From: Taxillus chinensis
Lineage: Eukaryota; Streptophyta; Magnoliopsida; Santalales; Loranthaceae
Direction: 5' to 3'
Assembly (NCBI GenBank): GCA_023512835.1
Contig: CM042086.1
Location: forward strand, 18,907,529-18,971,528
Length of the DNA: 64,000 nt
In this document: one piece after another, positions 10,520 to 23,339 of the stretch
Position numbering within the stretch: the stretch's first letter is position 1
Layout: the number at the start of each line of letters is the position of its first letter
The notes under the pieces: generated by a model
The model's input: the letters and a program-made list of their open reading frames with translations, nothing else
Database searches by the model: none
Told to the model about the DNA's origin: nothing
Made by a program: the position numbers and the translations under genes

Positions 10520-11955
10520 TTCGATCCCCTGCAGTTCTTCTTCTTCTTTCCTTCTCCCGATTAGTATTATAATTACAATTAGGGCTACATATATGCTTTT
10601 GTGCTCCTAGGGAAAAACCACAGCTTTATACGTAGGAAAGAAGTGGAACCTAGGAGACAACAAAAAAGTCTTCTCCTCCTCAGCATTAATTAATTAATTA
10701 ATTAACTAGGGTTTCTGTGATGTCTTTCTCTTTTTCTCTTTATTAATGCATTTGGTCATCCATTCTTGCGTTATATATGCATTACAATATTCAATATCTT
10801 CACGTCCAGACAAATTTTCCAATTCACGTTTTTCTCGTCTTTTATTGTAAAAAATTCAACTGGCGCTGTTTATTTTCCTGCCTTTTCATTTGTTTATTAC
10901 AAGTATAGTTAATTAATGCATTAATTCTTTTTAATGGTGTAGTCATGTGGTGTATCCATCCATATCTAAAATTATCAATTATAAACTCGTGTTTTGAATT
11001 TCATGTATATACCAATATCTACAACACATTTTAGATGACATTTTTATATAGAATTAGTTAAAATAATAAAGTTCTTTTGGGTTTAACATAATATATATAT
11101 CCATGTAATAATATTAATAACATAATGAATTTAAAATAATCCTTAGTTTTTCCAGCTTGGAGCATAAATGGGCTAAAGGCCAACCCAAAAAAAGTCAAGA
11201 AAGAGGAGCTCTCTTTGTCATTTTACAAAGTGACAGCACAATGGTATAAGACATCATAAAAGGCATCAAGCTCGGGTGCACTCAATGTATTTGAGTTTGT
11301 CCTCTAGATGTATATTAGAAATGATTTGACTGTAATGTTAAGCAAATTGTTTTTGCCCCATCAACGAAAGATTATGTCTGTTATAAAATGTTCGAATCCA
11401 CCCACATGTCCGATGGATTTTTTGAGTGTTTGAGTTTATCACACACCTTATAGCCTTTTGGTCCTATGATACTAGGAAATTGACAAGTGTCCAATTGAAA
11501 CATGCTAACATCTATACTCGGGGATCATATCCCAAATGAAAGACATATATAGTTTAATATATGAAGAACTATGTATCTTATTAAGACGAGTGTCTTGGCC
11601 AGGCAGAATCTCCAAGAAAATTTTGCCAACAATTACCAATACTACTGTTGCTCCATAGGTGTGTCTCTTATGAGGACGGGCCCTACAATGTTTCAGGTAC
11701 TACTATTCTAAAAACACTAATAGTGGGTTAAGCAAAACTAAAATATAACTAAAAATAACCAAAATGTAAAAGAAGTCCTACAATGATATAAAAAATGTTA
11801 CATTAAATTTATTCTTCAACTAATTAAATAGTTCTCATGTGAGGAGAGAGAATTTCTTGAATCAACTTTTAAAAATTTTATTTTCATTTTACAATAATGT
11901 TCCCCTAGACTCCCCCACCATTCCTATCCCTAAAATTCTTTATTTTATATGGATG
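10520..11955. other. MYB promoter and spacer
   Basis: The first few hundred bases are the likely MYB 5' region, with a (TTAA)n run at about 10687-10705. 11160-11750 is less AT-rich and has no clear frame; I could not identify it, and it may be decayed repeat. Confidence 0.4.
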
Positions 11956-11958
11956 TAT

Positions 11959-12020
11959 GGTTTTGAACCCACAACCTTACCACAGGTGAGCATGTTCTAC
12001 CACCATGTTCATACTGGGTT
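11959..12020 (-). repeat. tRNA-like SINE trace
   Basis: On the minus strand GGTTCAAAACC (11969-11959) fits the pol III B-box consensus GGTTCRANNCC. It is preceded, about 35-45 nt upstream, by GGTGGTAGAACATGC, which resembles a tRNA A-box region. The layout is that of a tRNA-derived SINE head, but the body and tail are not clear. Confidence 0.4.
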
Positions 12021-12177
12021 TTCTAAGTCAATATCATTGGCTAAAATTTATTTTAACATTAAAATAATTATTCCCGTGTGAGGAAATAAAAGAGATAGTT
12101 AAAAAATTATATTTTAATAAAACAATAAAAGAATTATTGAACCTTTTATTTGGTGTTGTAAAATATAAATAGCTAAA

Positions 12178-12180
<3 letters not shown>

Positions 12181-12210
<30 letters not shown>
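12181..12210. repeat. (TA)15 microsatellite
   Basis: Uninterrupted TA dinucleotides. Confidence 0.95.
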
Positions 12211-12213
<3 letters not shown>

Positions 12214-13016
12214 CGAGCTAAATTTTAACTTTAAAATGTTGAGCTCAATGACACTAATACTCGAATAATACCTCATACTATTTAATGCTTTTAGAGCATC
12301 TTCAACATTACTATTTATTTTTTATTCACATGTAGATAATTTTTCATATGTGAAAAATCATTTTGTAACTTTAACTCCAATACTACTATTTATTTTATCT
12401 TTATTTTTATTAAAATAATATTTATTTCATTCTATTTAATTTTTTTTACTCCCTTTATTAATACATATACGCGATGAGAGAATAAATGTGCCAAAAAAAA
12501 ATAACATTATTATATAATATAAAAATTGAATAATCACTATTGATAATAAAGAGTAATTATAGCATTATATTTTTCGAATGTACAAGAGAGGAATGAAAAG
12601 TATATTTGAATAATATTTTGGATTTTAGAGGATAGATAGCCTCCGAAAGATACTCTTAACCCATGATAATCATATTCAAATTTTAAATAAAATTTTAAAC
12701 TTGATGTTTTACCATACATGTGTTTTAATTTTAATTTATTTTTAAAACATCTTATTATCCAAAATTATCATAATTCCAAAATAGCTCACCATATAATCAT
12801 ATATAAGGCATATATAATATATATATATATATATATGAATTGAGAACAATTAATGTATATTTTATAATTATATATGTATATTGAACGACAACACACATTT
12901 CGTTTAATATGTAGTTCGGTTACAGGGCTTAATATAATATTTATTGAATATAAAATTAAACAGTAACATATTCACTAAATCAGCAAATCACTCAAAATTA
13001 AAGTATAAAGTAATAT

Positions 13017-13018
<2 letters not shown>

Positions 13019-13096
<78 letters not shown>
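13019..13096. repeat. Compound (TC)n(TA)n microsatellite
   Basis: About 18 TC units pass directly into about 20 TA units. Confidence 0.95.
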
Positions 13097-13100
<4 letters not shown>

Positions 13101-14530
13101 ATAAATAAAATAAATTTTAAACTGAATTCTACGACTCTCGTTCACAATCATGATTCATGTACATATTAAGTTTTGGGAAAATTGACAATTTGTTCATGGT
13201 CATGTGGACATAAAAAAAAGTGGAATTGAGTGTTTTTTTTTTTTTAAACATTCCACTGTATAAGATTTTAGGTGAGAATAATATAATTTTGCCTAAAATC
13301 TTTAGTAACGGAAACAAATGTCCATCGTGCAAAATATAGAATCATAGACTTTAGATAGTGTCTTAAAACTATTGTCACCTAAAGTGATACATCAAACGAT
13401 AATAGATTTGAAAAATCGGTGGATCAAAATACAACAAAAGTTGTTGGGATATCGATCCATTTAAAGTTGGGTAAATAATATATTTGAAATCATATTAAGT
13501 ATGTAATAATACGATCAATTATTATATCCTGTTAAAAGTATAAAAATGAATAACAGCGACCTATTTGTGCATGTCAACTCAATACAAAAAAATATACCTC
13601 AAATATAAGTAAAAATGAAGGAAAAATATAAGTAATATAAAATATAAAAGATACAACCAAAAAAATATAGAGAAAAAGATTTAAGGGAAGAGTGGACATG
13701 CTTTCTAAAATCATGATATTGTGATTTATAATATTTGATAAATTATAAATTAATGGTATAAGTGTAAATTCAACAAAATTAATTTATGTGAATGATTTGT
13801 CTTTTATATAAATATTGATGACAAATTAGGGAGGAAAATATAATATCTAATATATATAATTTTAATTAGTGGCATATGTCTAACAAACAAAAAAAAATTA
13901 ACGTATTATATATAGTTATACAATTAATATTTTTATTTCATAGTCAATTTTTTTAGTCATATGTTTAATTATTGATTTCAGATAATTATTATTTATTATG
14001 TATTATTTGTATTGTTTTAGTCATATGTTGTATTAATTTTTATTATAAAAAATAGTTTTTTAATAAATATTTGAATTACTTTGACAATATGATTTATATT
14101 CTCCTGTATGTGTAGTGTGTATATAAAATATAATGTTTTGCCAAAATAATTGAATTCTTATCATAAAAACTTTAATATGAATTTTTTCATTTATAGTGAT
14201 TTACTTTAGTAATATTATAATTAAATAAAAGTATAATTTTTAAACCATTAAATACTAATCTAATGGTATAAATTAAAAATTCTAACAATAAAATTTTAGC
14301 CTCACGTTTTCAATAAGAATATCAATATATTTATAAGAGTAATGTTAGGTGTAGTGAGCCTATATATATATACATACACAGAGCGTTTGGCCAGCGTGTA
14401 ACTTTGCATGTGGTCAGGGAAACATACCCACTGCAACGAGTTACGGTTCGATCCTACACCTTCACCTACGAGAAGAGGGCATAGGATGGAGTGGGTGGAA
14501 GGGAACATTATTTTATAAATAAAAAATTTA

Positions 14531-14534
<4 letters not shown>

Positions 14535-14594
<60 letters not shown>
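14535..14594. repeat. (GA)30 microsatellite
   Basis: The longest GA tract in the window, about 60 bp without interruption. Just upstream, 14390-14480 is a GC-richer island with a B-box-like GGTTCGATCC, possibly an old SINE. Confidence 0.95.
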
Positions 14595-14598
<4 letters not shown>

Positions 14599-14639
14599 TA
14601 ATGTAAAAATAATAGCAACGGTAATTAACAATTAATCTA

Positions 14640-17290
14640 GCTCTTCCGAGCTTATTTTTTAACAACATTTTCCTTGGCACCTTCACTCGTAATTATTATT
14701 AAAGGAAACGCTTTAAGATCGTAGATGATCATCTATTCTAACAAATTCAACGTGTTGACTCCAATATAAGATGGATAATGTTAAATATGTATTGATTTTC
14801 AATTTTCCTATTTTGACATAATTAATTTAGTTTCATATAATTAGATTAAATAATTTTGTTAGAAAACAAATATATTTATGTTTTATTTTAGTAGAATGAG
14901 TTGGTTAGCGTTGAAAAATTCTAAATTGTTTTTGGCACCGGGGCTGAATATACAGTCCACTGTCGGGATGGTAGCACTCCACTCTCGATCGATGTCTAAA
15001 TACCCAGCAATTGATTGCTGCATTTAATTGTGGTGTCCAGATAAAAAGTCAACTTAGCAACTTTAAAGGGGATTGCCATATGGATGACAAACGGCTTTTG
15101 GCGCGGGTGGTACTTCCAAATTCAACTACTCGGGGAGTAGTAAACTTTTTTACGATAGAAATATTACACGGGGATGGGTGGTGCACATAAATACGTACAA
15201 TTAAGAGAGAGAGAGAGATCATTATTTTATTATATACAAAATACAAATTATAATTAGCTTCATGTAATACTTGTTGATTTCTACTAATAAATAAATTCTC
15301 CATCACTAGTAGATACCATCATTTCACATTGAGGTGGGTTAAGCCATACAATTTTTGTGTGTTTACTATTTGGTCTTGATGGGTAAATATGTTTTTTTAA
15401 TTACAAGCATGAATTTGGTGTGATTAATTGTTTTAACCGGCATCATATAGATTTTTAATATTTTAATATAACATTGATATTTATTTTTAAAATTAATTAT
15501 TAAATTAAATATTTATGTACTGATAAATATACCTATAAAATTTTACAGTATGTTTCTATAAAATTTCAACAAAAAAAGTGATTAGTAAATAAGTAAATAA
15601 ATATAGTATAATTATTTATTTACTAATTAAGTTATTTAAGTTAAATTTACATAAAAATTAACAGTTAAATTGTTGTTAAATTTTATAAACATATTTATAA
15701 ATATATGAATATTTAATCTAATTAACAAATAATTTTTAAAATAAATATTAATATCAAAAATTTATATAATGCATCTAAAATAATTAGCCACATCGAACTC
15801 ACACCCCTTAATTATCACTATGCTAGTTCCGTGAAACATTTGCAATGAACAAATATTTATGTCCTATAAATAGATATATTGCCAGAGGAAGAACTTAGTT
15901 AGATACTTAACAATTTTAAAGTTATTTACACTTTTTTTAAACATTTGAATTCATGCATTTTTTACTTTAATCATTACTCAATTATAAATAAAACAATTCA
16001 TTTAAAATATTTTATTTTCAAATTTATAGAAAATATAAAATATGATTATATACATTCTCGGTACTATAACCAGGGATGGATCTAGAAAGCTTAGTTAGGG
16101 GGAGTCGAGATACAAAGCATGTAATTCACATTTGTAAATCGTTATCTAAAACTATGATTAGTAGTAAACTACGATTAGTAGGATCGGTTTCGAAATTTAA
16201 GAAGTCCAATGTGATTATTAAATTGAAAGTTCTTATGTAGATACAATAATATTTGTATTTACATATTAAACTATTGACTTTTATTTTTATTATTATTTTA
16301 TTATAATTATAGAAATAATATAAAATTTAAAAACATATATCATTTTCGAAATTATAAATTAAATTTTGATTCTTTGCTGCCATTGGAGGTTAGGCTAAGT
16401 TGAGATGAGGCCTGAAAGCCTTAATTTTAATTTAATTTATGGGGGCTCAAAACTCAGGCCTTACTTGCTTGACCTTGAGACTAGCACTGACAATTAGTAC
16501 TATTTAAGTTAAAATTAATAACATAAAAGTATAAAAAAAACTCATCAAATTATCTTATAATAAAATTAGATAAATTTTTAAAATTATATAATTTATTTAT
16601 CACTATTATATTATAGTTAGTAACATGTTTATCATAATAAATTATATTACTAATTAATTTTATATATAATTGCCCAATTAAAATTAAAATTTATGTATAA
16701 ATAACTATATATATTTATCTACTATTAAAATTTATAATTTTATAAAATATATTTATATATATATATATAATTTCTAAATATTTTGGAAATCCGTCTCCGA
16801 CTATAACAAAAAAACATAAATATGGTATTAAAAATACAATTTTCAAATAAACAATTTTATTTTCCAACCAAATCAATACATACTTTAAATTTGTTTTTAT
16901 TAATATAAAATATTATTATACGATAATTGTTTAGTAAATATAAATATATGTATTTTTTTTATTTATAGTTTTTTTGGGGAGATTTTTGCATGTGAGTAGG
17001 GTTAACTATTCGGGAATTTATTGATTTTCTAAATTATAAGTATAAATAAACTTATACATTAAAAAAAGATTTATAATAACAAACATTTGGTATGATAGTT
17101 GAGTTTATTTTTTTTAATTTTTTATTTTAAAAAGTTGACAAAAATATGTTTTTGAATATTGTCCTTTAAATTAATTTTATATTTACTAAAGATTTTATAC
17201 TGATACGTGAAAAATAAAAGAAAATGAATTATATGTTATTTTTTTTCCCGCGCGTTTAGTATGTGAGGAGGGAAAAAAAACAATAATTTA
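14640..17290. other. AT-rich gene desert
   Basis: Mostly ATTTA/TTAAT-type sequence. 14930-15130 is less AT-rich without a convincing frame. 16074-16796 may be an old DNA transposon: it starts CAGGGATGGATCTAG and ends near AAATCCGTCTC, but the ends match poorly. No gene seen. Confidence 0.45.
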
Positions 17291-17336
17291 CTGTAGGAAT
17301 TTTATATCCCCAGCTGCATAGCTAATATTGTTTTTG

Positions 17337-17410
17337 TCAGGGGACGAGCTTGCAGTCCTTGTCTCTGAGGAAGTACAAGGTGACACCGTGCTTGCGGAGG
17401 TCCTTGATGT
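17337..17410 (-). pseudogene. Possible C-terminal coding remnant
   Basis: The minus strand reads IKDLRKHGVTLYFLRDKDCK then LVP and a stop at 17337. The segment is GC-richer than its surroundings and codon-like, so it may be the end of a gene whose upstream part was replaced by the adjacent (CA)n/(GC)n tract. I do not recognise the family. Short length makes this uncertain. Confidence 0.25.
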
Positions 17411-17462
17411 GTGTGTGTGTGTGCGCGCGCATCAGTGCATGTGCATGCGCGCGCGTGCGCCT
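17408..17462. repeat. Alternating purine-pyrimidine tract
   Basis: (TG)n passes into (CG)n, then a CATGTGCATG core and GCGCGCGTGCGC. Nearly the whole tract alternates purine and pyrimidine, the composition that favours Z-DNA. Confidence 0.85.
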
Positions 17463-17479
17463 GACAAAAACGGTTGTAG

Positions 17480-20350
17480 ATTAAGATCTTGTACACCTCT
17501 TTCTCGCTACCGTCGTTGGCGCTGTTCAAATTCAGAATTCTCGTTATGTAATTTTTTTTTTTCTAACACTATTTACACGCATTGCATTGATAAGATCCAA
17601 ATCAAATTCAAAAATAAAAAAAACAATAAATGTAAGATTAGTCAAATTAAATTAAAGAAAAAGAGATATAAAATGATGACGACGAAGAGCTCTTCTAAAA
17701 AAGAGATAATAAAGATATTTTATAATTAAGTTAATTTATTACTTTTCATTAAGTTATTTTATAATTAAGATATTTTAACATATTTTATTAATTTATTAAT
17801 TTTTAATCTTATTCCCATGATAATTTCATTCCCTTCATTATGATTCTCACGTGTCAAACATGACTTATATGTGTACTTACAATCTAATTTTTCTTGTTAA
17901 ACAAATAAGATTATAAGTTTGATTATTAGAAATATTTTTAAAATAAATAAAAATAAATAAGATTTATAATTATTTTAAAAAATAGTTTGAAAATTTCTAA
18001 AAAAATTATCAAAAAAATTAGGAATGAGAAAAATGTCTGGTTAAGCTATGAAATAAAAAAAATGAATTTGTGTGGAATGTGAGCTTAAATTCTTTATAAA
18101 TAGTCAATGGAATGTGTGTGGAGCTAGCAGCCAATTTTGTTTTGTGATTAGTCCATAGATTTTAAATTACTAAGATGACTTGGTCAATTAGGGGGCTGCA
18201 GGGCTGGCCCTATGCTTTTGCAACTTAAAGCAATAGCCTGAGGCCTTTAAATTTTGGGGGCCTTCATTTCTTTACTGATGCTTAGTTGCTTTGATCTAAA
18301 GCATTGGAAGACCTCATCTGTTGCCTCTTATCTCTCTCCTTTTAGCCTTTTCAAATCACTTTAGATGTGATCTTATTATTGGTTATTGCTATTGTTTTGG
18401 TCATCATTTACATCTTGAAAGCTTAGTTATGAGATATTAAAATAAATAATAATAATAATAATAATAATAACTGATTCGTTATTTCTAAGCGAATATATAA
18501 GAGCACTATAATACCTTTTTTTTAATCTAATTTTTCGTTGTTTGCTATAAAGGAATTGACCGGAACTAATTTGATTAAAAAAGTTTCTTCAATTTATTGT
18601 TTTAAAATTGGGAATGGCTAATTATCAGTTATAAATAGAAAAGTGGGAATTAAATATAATAACGCGTCAATGAGTTCAAAGTCAAAATGCAAAAAACTAA
18701 ATTTATAGTGGGGTTTTTTTTCTCCTAGAAGTTGGAGCCGTGCTTGGTGTTCCCCATAATCAGGATTCAACCCACACGTTATGCATAATTACACAACACT
18801 TATCCGGATTTAGGATAATTTGAGAGGGAACGGGAAGCCTATATATATCCACTTCCACTTATCCGGATTCATCGTACATATATATAGCAGCCAAACCCAA
18901 TAAACAATTGATGAAAATAAGAAATTTAAACTCTGATCCATGGCTCCATCCATCTACATATGGATGTGAATCTTATTATATTTTCGGATCCCTATACATA
19001 TTATGACGTTAATTATATGCGGCTCGATCGGTCGGTTTGGTGTTGGTGTTGGAGATATGGGTGCTAATCAGTGATTGAATAGACTTCAACTCAGTTCAGA
19101 TTTTAGACGTGCGGGTTGTGCGGCAGCAGCACCCTATGTTGGTGTGTTGTGTGTTTGTTTTTTTGGCTATGGTGTCTCCTTTTGTGCTCTTGAGTTCACA
19201 TTTTCATACATGTTTTGCCGCATCTAATGGGGTCATGTCGGATGACTTCCATTTTCATCTAATAATGTAAGACTACCTTTTCTCATCAAAATATATGATA
19301 ATAACAGTAATATAGTAACAGTAAAGTGATTGTAACTTTTTGTTTTCAACTCCAATATTTCAAAAGATGACTATACATAGACAAAAAAACAAAACACCAA
19401 GCAGTTTAGAAACATGAATTGATACGAGATTCAGATACACTCCATTAAAATACTATGGAATCTCCTTTTTTTTTTTTTGTTGACCTCCCTTAATATATAC
19501 ATTATACATACCCTCGTGTGCGTCTCCCTACCACCAAACATTTCATATCCGCCATCGTCACCAACAACGTTCCCAGCCTTGCCCCGATCTCCGCCACATG
19601 TGCGTCCTCGCCCCCGCAATTAATCCCTAGCTTCTAGCCCAAGCAGATGAAACATGTCTTGAGGAATTTAAATCTTTCAAAGTTAGTTAGATATTTGGTG
19701 TGGGGATTTATATTTATCACAATAAAAATTTTATAATTATCTTCCTTGATGAGACTTGTATTATATTTCTTAATGTATTTTTATTATTTATAATTATTAT
19801 TATATAAGACAATAGTCGAAAAGTAATAATTGAGAAAGATTGCCTAGGAGGAAAGAGTAATCGCTGGCCAGTGGCCAGGAGAGGAAAATGGATTAACGTC
19901 GGGTGAAAAATGAACAGGTAAATTTATTTTAATGAATATAATGTGTAAATTTTCTGAGAATTCTTTAAATTTATAAAAAAGTAAAAAAAAATTATCAAAT
20001 TTTAGCATTGACACCAATGCCATCCTCTTATAGTGCTACACGAATATTATACATGTAAAATTGTTATTTCTATTTGTGTTACATATATTGAATTGAGGCA
20101 AACATTGAATACCAAAACAATTAAAAATTACTTAATTGTTTTAACAGTGTAAAAGTAAAGCTGTAAACTATATAATTTTGAAAAAAAAAACAAAGTATAA
20201 TGAAAATTAAATATTTTTTTCATATAATTTAATGATAATTTTTAATATAAAGTTATTATTAATATCTATGTATAAAATAAAAGTTTATACCAATTATATA
20301 TATATAAATAAAAAAGAGGTACTCGACCGCTATCATTTTTGTTTCATTTG

Positions 20351-20398
<48 letters not shown>

Positions 20399-21410
20399 CG
20401 ATGGTTAGTTTTTTTTATTCTAGTACAACTATAATTTTTTAAGACAGAAATGTCAAACAAAATATTTATTTGAAATGAAATAATGCTAGGGCGCCACTGG
20501 TCACTCTAATATATGCCAAATTATTTAATTTATTTAATAAAAAGGTTGCCTGCTTTTAAAGTTTTCTTCTTCTTTTGTTTTTAGGGTAACATGAATGGCT
20601 GTATTCAAAGTTTCAAGTATCAGCACTGTATGGGAGTGGACATATTATGAGAGAGCGCAGCTTATTAGTTTTTAGTAATATCTGTGCATGAGTTCAATAA
20701 TTGTTGTTGATGTTATAATATAAATATAAAAAAATCCATAACCTTGTTAGTAATATTATATAGTAGGTATACAATTCGCAAGAGTCAGACCTTTCGCAGT
20801 ATTGTAATCAATTTGACATGCGATATGGGAATCGCACCCACGTACATATATATGTATTAAACCCTAAACTATCAACCTTTCATGTGCACTCATTCCCACA
20901 AACACTAATTAAATATACTCACAAAACAGGCTTCTGTTTGTCATTTTCTCATGGGACAGTTTACGGGCATAAGTCATGGATTTGATCATTCGACTAAAAA
21001 TTAATATATGCAATTACTGAACTAAACTTAACAAGAGCTTACAATAATCATTATAATTTAACAAGAGCAATACATAATTGTTATTGCATTTACATTTTCA
21101 TTTGAATATTTTTTTTTATAATTTAAGAATAAAATATATTATTACGATAAAAATAGTTCAATTCTATAAAATAGAATTTGAAGATGAAAATTTTATATTA
21201 AATCCCCACAGTTAGGATCAACTATTATTTTCTAAACAATTTCTCTATAACTTAACACACACACACACACACATATATGCATACATACATACATATATAT
21301 AATACATGTAGACTTTTGAGTACTTATATTAAATGGAAGAAAGAGAAAAAATTAAATTAGTAGAAAATATTATTTAAAAGAATTGAAATAAAAATGAAAA
21401 ATGAGGAGCA
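17480..21410. other. AT-rich gene desert
   Basis: No gene recognised. Contains an (ATA)n run near 18447-18469, (AT)21 at 20354-20395, (AC)n near 21257-21272 and a GC-richer patch at 19530-19620 without a convincing frame. 18190-18270 (GGGCTGGCCCTATGC, then GCCTGAGGCCTTT) looks like the end of a hAT-type MITE, but I cannot delimit it. Confidence 0.45.
20354..20395. repeat. (AT)21 microsatellite
   Basis: Uninterrupted AT dinucleotides. Confidence 0.95.
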
Positions 21411-21414
21411 AGAG

Positions 21415-23335
21415 ATTTTTAGGAAATAAAAATATTATAAGGAAAAATAAGTTGGTCATCCCAAAAAAAAGTATGGATAAATTTTATTTTGTTAAATATG
21501 TTTTGAAAATGATAAAAATTATTAAAATATTTGGTTGAGATAAAGAAAAGACAATTTTGTAAAATAAAAATCTAAAAATTAAGGCTTTCAAAGTTAGCTA
21601 TATTTTATAACCTATTTTTAATTAAATTTAAAATAGTTTAAATTTATAATTTGGCATACCCAACCAAATGTCTAAGTGATATTTCATTATTGAATGAGAA
21701 TTGATATTGAATTAAGTTTTCATTTTAGTAAAAACAAAAACATAAAAGCAATCCCAAAATAAAAAAAACAAAGAAGAAACAATAAATTTGTATTTTAACA
21801 AAGTTAAAAGAGAAGAAAAGAAGAAGAAAGAAAGTAATACTCTTCTATCCATCAAGTAACTCCACTTTCCATACTATATATCTCTCCATCTCAAATCTAT
21901 CAAAGCTAAAGTCATAGGGCAAAGCATGATTTGTGTTGTGGATGGATTCAGTTGTATTATGGGAAAAGGGTAGACAAGCTGTTGGCACTGGCAACGAGAG
22001 CAGTACAATTTGTCAGTTGGAGATGATCAACACCTATTTTTTTGAAGTATTTATCAAATCTCAATTTACAAATGAGATGAATTGAAAAGATATGTGATGG
22101 TATGAATATTTTTCCTTTTTGTTCAATGTTATCAATTTATTGATAAAGAAACTTAGCCGAATTTAAAATATGATCTATCGTATACGGCCTCTCAATTAAT
22201 TTGTGCTCAAATAAAAGGTCTTTGGAATTTGTGTTTTATGAAACACTAATATTCATCCCCAAAATAAAATATACGAAATTTTTAGAAAATAAAAAAAAAT
22301 TATAAGAAAAAATACATTGTTCGCCCTCAAAATAAAAATGGACACTTAAAAATGAATTTTAATGATAAGTGTAACCTAAAATTTTATTTTGTGAAATATG
22401 TTTTGAAAAATGAAAAATCTAAAAATTAAGACTTTCAAAGTTCGCTACAATTTAAAACCTATTTTTCAATTAAATTTAAAATAGTTTAAGCTTATATTTT
22501 GGCATACTTTTGCATTTTAAAAAAAAAAGTTAAAGAAAAGATAAGAAGAAGAAGAAAGAAAGTTAAATCCAGTATTACACTAGTGAGTTTGAGTTTTGAT
22601 CTTGATCCATACATCCAAACCTAATCCTATAAAATGCAAACACCTAAATCTCACTCCATCCATTTCGAGTAACACCATTTATGCTCATCTCTTTGTCTGC
22701 TCCAACAATTTTTCCACCCACTTCCCACACTATATCTCTCTCCATCTCAAAGCTGGGGAATTTGAAGTCGGGGGCAAAGCACAATCTATATTGTGAATGG
22801 ATTCAATTGTGTTGTGGGAGAAGGACGGACAAACAATTGGCACTGGTAGCAAAAACAACATGGCTTGTCAATTGGAGATAGTTAGCACCTAACTTTGACC
22901 GAAAAACAAACCCGCTCGAAAACCATATCATATTTCCAGATTTATCGAGCCATAAAAACATCTAGGAACATCTGAAAGTCTACCACCAACTCGATAAGAA
23001 TAATACTAAAGAGATTACATGCAGACAAATAATAAAAGTGAAAACAAGACCGGAAATCAAGTCATAGATGGAAAACCTTTAGGTGACCGACTAACAGATA
23101 AGAAATACAATCAGATAAAAAAAAACCTTTATCAAATCTCAATTTACATATTTGAGGATTTCAAAATATAAGCACTAGAATGATTTTTTTTTTTTGTTCA
23201 ATATTATCAATTTATTTATTGATAAAAAAACTTAAGCAGATTTAAAATATGATCTACCATTTGTATGCCGACTCTCAATTTATTTGCAATAAAAGATCTT
23301 TGGAATTTGTGTTGTATGAAACACTAAAATGAATG
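21415..23335. repeat. Tandem segmental duplication
   Basis: Unit 1 runs about 21415-22260 and unit 2 about 22265-23335. Matching landmarks in order are TATGTTTTGAAAA (21499 and 22397), TTTCAAAGTT then AAATTTAAAATAGTTTAA (21587 and 22433), CATCTCAAA with GGCAAAGCA (21887 and 22742), TTGGAGATG/TTGGAGATA (22016 and 22873), ATCAAATCTCAATTTAC (22053 and 23133) and TGAAACACTAA (22238 and 23317). Unit 2 has about 235 extra bases at roughly 22895-23130. No open frame is preserved across both units. Confidence 0.8.
22895..23130. other. Insertion within duplicated unit 2
   Basis: These bases have no counterpart in unit 1, where TTGGAGATG is followed within about 35 bases by ATCAAATCTCAATTTAC. Nature unknown; no clear inverted ends. 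Confidence 0.5.
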
Positions 23336-23339
23336 TTCT

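Larger units (their letters stand above)
12030..14380. other. AT-rich gene desert
   Basis: Very AT-rich, with microsatellites at 12181-12210 (TA) and 13019-13096 (TC then TA). A GAGCATCTTCAACATTACT stretch near 12295 looks like a MITE terminus, but I find no matching end. No gene seen. Confidence 0.5.

Noticed and set aside
14390..14480. tRNA gene or SINE near GGTTCGATCC
   Set aside because: The box fits the B-box only in part and no cloverleaf or A-box at proper distance could be made.
16074..16796. Possible DNA transposon with CAGGGATGGATC end
   Set aside because: The opposite end (AAATCCGTCTC) matches poorly and no target duplication is visible, so I did not call an element.
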